Shown: piece by piece, positions 58,749 to 64,000 of the stretch
How positions within the stretch are numbered: position 1 is the stretch's first letter
How the letters are laid out: every line of letters starts with the position of its first letter
Notes under the pieces: model-generated
Told to the model about the DNA's origin: nothing
Seen by the model: the letters and a program-made list of their open reading frames with translations, nothing else
Databases searched by the model: none
Assembly (NCBI GenBank): GCA_900323505.1
Contig: OOIN01000003.1
Coordinates: 1,364,001-1,428,000, forward strand
DNA: 64,000 nucleotides
Direction of reading: 5' to 3'
Origin: Ustilago trichophora
Taxonomy: Eukaryota > Basidiomycota > Ustilaginomycetes > Ustilaginales > Ustilaginaceae
Made by a program: the position numbers and the translations under genes

Positions 58749-59867
58749 GGTGGTGATGCTGGGCGGACAGAGCTTTGACAGTAGCCAGATGTACTTTTGG
58801 GGTATACTAAGAAAGGTCGTGAAAGCGTATTGTTGTACTGTATCGTGCCGTGTTGACGCTGGATGGGGAGCAGTGAGGGTCGAGTGGTGGGGTTAGATGT
58901 ATATATGGCAGGACGATCTGAAGAAGAATCTCGGGATGATGAAAGGCAGGGAAGCCGAGGCTTTGCCTCGACCACGACAGTCGACATATCTCGGACAAGC
59001 CATGTGAGCTTGCTCTCTCTCACACTCACTCCTCGGTGTAATACCAAGGCAAACAAATTGACCGACCAACCACACCCTCTCCGCCCCGCTCTCCCCCACC
59101 CAGCCCAGAAGCACGCTTTAGCCCCAGCTTCGGCGTGGCATACTGTGCAACAGAACCATCCTGTACCGCAACCTTGTGCCAAATGTCTGCGCTTGGCAGA
59201 ACAAACATGTCCTTTCCGCTCCCACCACAGCGGAACGGTTTGGGGTTTTTTTTTTGGTGGGGAAGACGACGCGCGCGAGCGAGCAACCAAAAATTCGCCC
59301 TTGTCCCCGCGTTCTGGACTCAGCGATGCTCGGTGAAATCGGCAACTTTTTTTTCTTTTGGACTTTTCACTTCGGCGATCTAATTTACCGACCCTCGTCT
59401 CTGTCCGTGCCATGCACACAACCCACCATCGTACCGCTAGCTCCAACTTTTGCCAAACTGGACGGGCCGCACTCCGGTACCTCGGTTCTATTGAAAGCCG
59501 TCCCTGACTGTCAGCTAGCTCGGTTTGAGGGTTGGTGAAATGGCTGCTGACGCCGGGCGACGGCCAAATAAAACATCTCGGAGGCTCCATCGCACATGGC
59601 AGTGGATGGTCGGCTACTAGCTGACAGCGATCGGATGTCGGACTTCGTCCTGGACGATACCTACGGTCGGACGTCTACACGTCGATAGCCGGCAGTGCGA
59701 GGATCGGTATCCCACATGCCCGTTCTGGGTCTCAAGTCCGACCACGAGGCCTTGTCGCCATCACTTTCAACTCGGCTATCAGGCGGCAGTCCACTTCAGC
59801 AAAAACAAGTGGAAATGATGCATTACAAACCAAAAAAAGTCAGGTAACACAACGACAGCTATCGAGC
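58749..59867. other. Intergenic region between the DUF1479 and P450 genes
   Basis: 1119 bases. A TATATA at ~58898-58903 fits the DUF1479 promoter on the minus strand. The minus-strand open frame 59590-58694 overlaps the DUF1479 presequence in another frame and lacks protein texture. The rest would hold the 3' end of the P450 gene. No gene is supported. Confidence 0.45.
58896..58905 (-). promoter_or_regulatory. TATA-like element of the DUF1479 gene
   Basis: On the minus strand ATATATAC lies ~150 bases upstream of the ATG at 58748. Inferred from position. Confidence 0.4.
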
Positions 59868-61607
59868 TTACGAAGACTCGTCACGGCGAACAACAGTAGC
59901 GGTATACATCTGGCAAGGGTGCGTCACCGAGGGCAGATAGTTCAACGGCCAATCGGCTTGCTGGCCTTGAGCCTTGGTTCCCCAACCAAAGTCGTATCGG
60001 TCAATAACGGCTGCGACCATACTCAGCGCCTCGTAGTTGGCCAAAGTCATGCCGAGGCAGAGACGAGGACCGCCGTTAAAGACGTGGAACTTCCACTGGC
60101 CGTAGTTCTTGATGCTTCGGCTTTCGGTGCCATCCTCGTTCTTGGTTGCCTCGATGAAACGGTAAGGGTTGAACTCCTCGCAGTCAGGGCCCCAGACGTC
60201 TGGGTTTCGGGCAATGACCCAGTCAGACCACGAAAGCATCTCGCCGGCGTAGATCTTGATGGGTGGCAGACCGGCAGCCGTGGGACCTTGCGGGACAATC
60301 ACGTCGTCCTTGATAGCGCGCTTCCCATTCTTGGGAACGGGAGGATGAAGACGAATGGCCTCGTTGAAGCAAGCCTGCGTGAAGACAAGGTCCTTGGCAA
60401 CGTCGTAGTCGAGCTTGCGAATGCTGCCATCAGCGTCGCGCAACACCTCACGAACCTCTTTTCGGATCTCTTCGACATACTGAGGGTTCCTCATGAGCTC
60501 GTAGAAGAGCCACGACAGACCCTGTGCGGTGGTATCACGTCCAGCAATGATGAAGTTGAGCACGACCGAGATGAGATCGTCGCGGTCGGTGGTAACATCC
60601 ATGAAGAGGTCGAGCAGGTCCTTGCCCTCCTTGCCATCCGACGTCTTCTTCTCCTTCTGCACACCTGCTGCACGTTCTCTCAGGCGCTCGTCAATGATTT
60701 TGCAGGAAAAGTCGTTGATCTTCTTGACCATCCTTGCATTCTTCTTGCCCTCGTCCGAGAACTTTTCAACGAGCTGCCACATGGGCAGACGGAAACGCTT
60801 GTCAATGACCATCTGGACAAAGTCAAAGGCACTAGAGAATTCAACCTCTTGTTGAAGGCACGTGGGGTCAGGGCTGAGACAGTCGATGTCGGAGCCAAAA
60901 GCCATCTTGCCGAACGAGGAGAGCGTGTATCGGAAGAAGAGGTCAGGCAGGAGCAAAGTAGCAGGGTCGGCACGGGACTTGTTTTCGGTGAGAGCATCGA
61001 GGAGGCCAACGACGCTGTCGAGCTCGCGGTGAACCACAGTCTGGACCCAGGTGCGGAACTGATAGACCGAGAAGATGTGAGAAGCCATCTTGCGTTGGGC
61101 CTTCCAAACGTGACCGTCCGAGTTAAAGATGCCGTTCTGACCGAGCAGGTCGGCGAAGCGCTTCTTGAACGCGATACCCTTTTCATAGTTTTCGAAATTA
61201 GTCTTCTGAACGTACTCGATGTACTCGGGGCGGTTGACAATGTGCATCTGGCCAGCACCGGTGCCGACAACGGAAACGGTAAAGCCGACTGGGTTCTTGC
61301 GCGCATTTTCTAAGAACCAGTCCAGGATATTGGTTTGATGTCGCATGGCTCCAAGGGTGTGGCCGAGAATGGGCAGAGCAGGTGGGCAGTAGAGTTCCTT
61401 ACGCGCAGGTTTAGATCCGATGGTTCGGTCATTATACTTGATGACAAGGAAGAGGAACGTGAGAACTAGGAGGGGCAGTGCCAGACCGGTGCGCGCGAGA
61501 AGAGCGTTGGTGGCATCAACCAAGCGCTGGACATATGCATTGTCGGAGCGCAACTCGATGTGCTTGCCAGTCGAGCTGACGGCGCTGAAAGTGGGGAAAG
61601 CCGGCAT
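59868..61607 (-). CDS. Cytochrome P450, CYP52/CYP63-like (putative fatty-acid or alkane hydroxylase)
   Basis: 579 residues, single exon. An N-terminal membrane anchor (LALPLLVLTFLFLVIK, ~44-59) precedes the catalytic domain, placing it on the ER. The I-helix motif is FIIAGRDTTAQGLSW (~residue 352), the ExxR is FNEAIRLHPP, and the haem loop is FHVFNGGPRLCLGMTLANYEA with the ligand Cys at ~515. NSDGHVWKAQRKMASHIFS in the C-helix, the NGIFNSDG stretch and PRLCLG resemble the CYP52/CYP63/CYP86-type omega-hydroxylases of fungi. The substrate is inferred only. It stands isolated, with more than 1 kb of non-coding sequence on either side. The long open frame on the opposite strand is an antisense shadow. 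Confidence 0.92.
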   Translation of the reverse strand: MPAFPTFSAVSSTGKHIELRSDNAYVQRLVDATNALLARTGLALPLLVLTFLFLVIKYNDRTIGSKPARKELYCPPALPILGHTLGAMRHQTNILDWFLENARKNPVGFTVSVVGTGAGQMHIVNRPEYIEYVQKTNFENYEKGIAFKKRFADLLGQNGIFNSDGHVWKAQRKMASHIFSVYQFRTWVQTVVHRELDSVVGLLDALTENKSRADPATLLLPDLFFRYTLSSFGKMAFGSDIDCLSPDPTCLQQEVEFSSAFDFVQMVIDKRFRLPMWQLVEKFSDEGKKNARMVKKINDFSCKIIDERLRERAAGVQKEKKTSDGKEGKDLLDLFMDVTTDRDDLISVVLNFIIAGRDTTAQGLSWLFYELMRNPQYVEEIRKEVREVLRDADGSIRKLDYDVAKDLVFTQACFNEAIRLHPPVPKNGKRAIKDDVIVPQGPTAAGLPPIKIYAGEMLSWSDWVIARNPDVWGPDCEEFNPYRFIEATKNEDGTESRSIKNYGQWKFHVFNGGPRLCLGMTLANYEALSMVAAVIDRYDFGWGTKAQGQQADWPLNYLPSVTHPCQMYTATVVRRDESS

Positions 61608-61865
61608 TGTGGGGTTATATGCGATCCGAATTGGTCGCTGCCAGTTGAGTGGTGAGGAGGTTAGGTGTTATTCGGTATATGGCCGTGCGAGCGGCGATAA
61701 AACGGCGAAGATTGGTAAAGGATAACAGGCCTTAGCCGATTTGTGGTACAGTCGAACGAAGGACCGAATTGATGGTGCAAGGGATTTGGTAGTGGTGGCA
61801 GTGAATGAGGATTCAGATGGGGAGCCCTGCTCGAACGAAGCGAGAATTGACTGAGCCGATTGTGC

Positions 61866-61872
61866 TTATAAG
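61866..61872 (-). promoter_or_regulatory. TATA-like element of the P450 gene
   Basis: TTATAAG at 61866-61872 (written as the plus strand; CTTATAA on the minus strand, the direction of transcription), ~260 bases upstream of the ATG at 61607. Inferred from position. Confidence 0.35.
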
Positions 61873-62170
61873 TAAGATGGCCAACATGTCGAGCCATCCG
61901 AGAGAGAATGACGAGTGAGAGAGCGGACACCTCGAACGGGCCAAGTGACATTGACAGAAACACAGACACTGTGACACCGGGACTGAGGTTCCGAGCAAGC
62001 GAGTTGTATGCGAATGAGAAAAGGTAAAGGGGAAAAAAGAAGTGCGGATTGACATTGCAACACTCAAACACTCAGCAACGTGGTTAGGTATGAGAGAGAG
62101 AGGAAGGGAGGAGAAGCAGATTGGGCAATACAAGGCGCACGACGAGTATGATGGAAAGGAAGCTTGGCTA

Positions 62171-62189
62171 GCCGATGGTGGTCACCACG
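62171..62189 (-). promoter_or_regulatory. Candidate element shared with the monooxygenase upstream region
   Basis: Read on the minus strand it is CGTGGTGACCACCATCGGC. Apart from a 3-base insertion it equals the block at 36527-36542 upstream of the monooxygenase. It includes GTGGTGACCAC, a near-palindrome. It lies ~570 bases upstream of the P450 ATG. Function is inferred. Confidence 0.35.
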
Positions 62190-63487
62190 TTGGGTCACAC
62201 AAAACAAAAAGAATGTTGCTGCCACACATCACACAAAGGCAGCAGAGCAGTCGCGCTTTCTACTCTTTTGGCGCAAATGGAGAAAAAAAAAAAAAACTTC
62301 GAAGCAATTTCTGCGCTCTTTGCACAGAGCCTCGACTCGCTTGCATCTACTGTACAATGTGAATGACAATTGATGCACTGCATGGACCCTTTGATGCTAC
62401 CCGCTGCTTCTCTGTTTGGAACAATGAAAAAGGCTTGGTCGTGGGATTCCGTTGATGAGTGCTTTTTGCTGGCCATCGATGGACATTCATCCGAATCTCG
62501 CCATTTGGTCTGTGGCCGGGGCGCGTGCGCCCTTGCGCTGACAGGCACGGTTCGGGCGTGCCGAGTGCACTAGAGCCCCTTGGCACACCTTTGAAAAATA
62601 CATGTTGGCAACGAGCTCGCAAAAGATAAAGACTTCGCTTTATCGCCTCTTCAGTTGACGAAGAGCACAAGGCGGCGTGGGAAGCAGAATAAGGGTGAAC
62701 AAAAAAAAAAAAAAAAGCAACCTTAACTTAGCCTTCTATCCCGTCAATGTCTGAGACTAGACCTGTGCAGAGGAATGTGGGGCAGACCATCGCAGCTTCA
62801 ACCTGCAAAAGCAGAGAAAAATGGTTACCGCCGCGTCTTTTTACCCCGCAACCTCATCAGTCCTTGGCGCTTTCACATCACCAGCACTCTACACACTTCG
62901 ACATCATCGGCACGACCACTGACATCGGATCTCATATCCGGCGACGACAACATCACCATCATAACCTTCTTGGTGAACACCTATTTCTTTTGTCTTGTGG
63001 AAGCCGACAAACATATCATTGATATCAAAAAGTGATGGCGCTGCACCCGTCTTTTTCTTCAAAAGCCGCGGAATTTCTGGCGGTGACCTGTCCACACCAT
63101 TTTGACATGCAGCCAGCAACCTGTGATGTCGGGCTTATAAAGCGGCGGTGCCTCCCAATCACATCTGGTCACGCGCTTTTGTCATCCATCGCGTATCGCC
63201 CACCGCAGCGTATCGACAAGGCGGCAAACCTCGTCCCCCATGCACCTCCTCCAGCAGCTGGCACACTTGACTGCTCCTCTCAGCGGGGTTGCGTTGCAAC
63301 CCACGACGTTCGAACGCCGCTTTTCGATTCCAGAACGCACTTCGACGACTTCGTTGCAAACGTCACTTTTGGTTCCGAGTTGAGCATTTGCAGAGGTAAC
63401 CGATCTGCACATGATCGACAGTATGGAAATAGTCAAAAGATCGACCCTTATGTTAGAGTTCCACAAAGTTGCGTCCTTGACATCCAC

Positions 63488-64000
63488 TTAAAGCGACTCG
63501 AACCGCTTCCTCAGCTTCCCGATCCAGCTATCCGACATCTGAATTGGCCCCTCGTAGCCAGTCACCAATCGGTACGATTTGTTCTCTTCGTAGCTCTCCA
63601 CGTTAAGCTCCCCTTCAGTAAACGCCACTGAAGCGATAATGTTCTCGGGCGTTGCGATCCTGCCTGGCATCAGCGGATGCCTCAGATCCGTCAAGTGGGC
63701 CCAACCGCTCTCCCGTGTCGACGCTTCGAATTTTAGCAAGTCGTCATTGGGAACGACCTCGTGTTTGAGTACATCATGCATGATTTTCCATCCGGCAGGG
63801 TTGATGCGTATCCGGTCTGGGTTGGCACGGATGAAATCGGCGGGTTCAGAGTCTTGCGAGGAAGAGGTGTTCGTCGGGAGGACGTAGGCGATCACTGCGT
63901 CTTCCGAGTCGGACGGCTGCGCGAGAAAAGAGATCGCCCAGCCGTCTACAGTGTTGGAAGGCTGATCAGGGCCGCGGGAGATGCTGATCTGAGTTGGGTG
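63488..64000 (-). CDS. Unrecognised protein, C-terminal part only (start beyond right edge)
   Basis: The frame is open from the right edge to a stop at 63488-63490, about 170 residues. There is no ATG within the visible part, so the gene begins outside the window. Texture is that of a real globular protein: DGWAISFLAQPSDSEDAVIAYVLP, FIRANPDRIRINPAGWKIMHDVL, WAHLTDLRHPLMPGRIATPENIIASVAF, YRLVTGYEGPIQMSDSWIGKLRKRFESL. I do not recognise a family. The stop is followed by ~1.9 kb of sequence without a gene before the P450 start. Confidence 0.65.
   Translation of the reverse strand, partial: HPTQISISRGPDQPSNTVDGWAISFLAQPSDSEDAVIAYVLPTNTSSSQDSEPADFIRANPDRIRINPAGWKIMHDVLKHEVVPNDDLLKFEASTRESGWAHLTDLRHPLMPGRIATPENIIASVAFTEGELNVESYEENKSYRLVTGYEGPIQMSDSWIGKLRKRFESL

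Larger units (their letters stand above)
61608..63487. other. Intergenic region upstream of the P450 gene
   Basis: 1880 bases. It holds a TTATAAG (minus strand, 61866-61872) ~260 bases upstream of the P450 ATG, the GCCGATGGTGGTCACCACG block at 62171-62189, A-tracts at ~62283-62296 and ~62701-62716, and only short or textureless open frames. The plus-strand frame 63032-63631 overlaps the end of the right-edge gene and is rejected. Confidence 0.5.

Noticed and set aside
58694..59590. Minus-strand open frame (298 codons) upstream of the DUF1479 gene
   Set aside because: It overlaps the DUF1479 presequence in another frame, and its composition is irregular with no recognisable motif.
59919..61313. 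Plus-strand open frame (464 codons) opposite the P450 gene
   Set aside because: Antisense shadow; the P450 on the other strand has all its signature motifs.
63032..63631. Plus-strand 199-codon frame near the right edge
   Set aside because: It overlaps the well-textured C-terminus of the minus-strand gene and has no domain resemblance.

Overview
The window looks like nuclear DNA of a smut-type basidiomycete (Ustilaginomycetes, Ustilago/Sporisorium/Moesziomyces-like). Genes are dense and alternate between strands. Many have no intron, and those that do carry one or two short introns (about 80-120 bases) with GTAAGT or GTGAGT donors. Proteins are long and rich in Ser/Pro low complexity, and single-copy core genes sit beside small secreted cysteine-containing proteins. 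This placement is inferred from gene style, not from a database comparison.

Region 1 (1-25.3 kb) is mostly conserved housekeeping. It holds a Cdc11/Nud1-like septation-initiation scaffold (3' end off the left edge) head-to-head with an Ase1/PRC1 spindle-midzone crosslinker. Next come a mitochondrial PDK/BCKDK-type kinase, a Gep4-type phosphatidylglycerophosphatase with a long C-terminal extension, and a WKF-domain protein. They are followed by a six-cysteine secreted protein, an unresolved multi-exon gene, riboflavin synthase, homoserine dehydrogenase, Bud22 and an M20-family amidohydrolase in which two catalytic positions are substituted.

Region 2 (25.5-37 kb) is accessory in character. It has a tandem segmental duplication carrying two members of a secreted-protein family (one intact, one frameshifted within its signal peptide). 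It also has a GMC oxidoreductase, a dienelactone-hydrolase-fold enzyme, a single-pass membrane protein and long stretches with no convincing gene.

Region 3 (37.6-58.7 kb) contains a coherent N-acetylglucosamine (GlcNAc) catabolic neighbourhood. It encodes GlcNAc-6-phosphate deacetylase, a DUF3605 (Gig1-type) protein, an NAGK-type GlcNAc kinase and glucosamine-6-phosphate deaminase. A Zn2Cys6 regulator lies directly beside the deaminase, and about 7 kb further on is a mitochondrially targeted DUF1479 (Gig2-type) protein. The kinase, deacetylase and deaminase together convert GlcNAc to fructose-6-phosphate. A Baeyer-Villiger-type monooxygenase flanks the cluster on one side; a phosphopentomutase/phosphoglucomutase and a class 3 lipase lie between the regulator and the DUF1479 gene. 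No GlcNAc transporter is visible.

Region 4 (58.7-64 kb) holds a CYP52/CYP63-like P450 and the C-terminal part of an unrecognised protein running off the right edge. Short sequence elements built on CCATCGG recur in the upstream regions of the monooxygenase, the GlcNAc genes and the P450, and are reported as candidate shared control sites.
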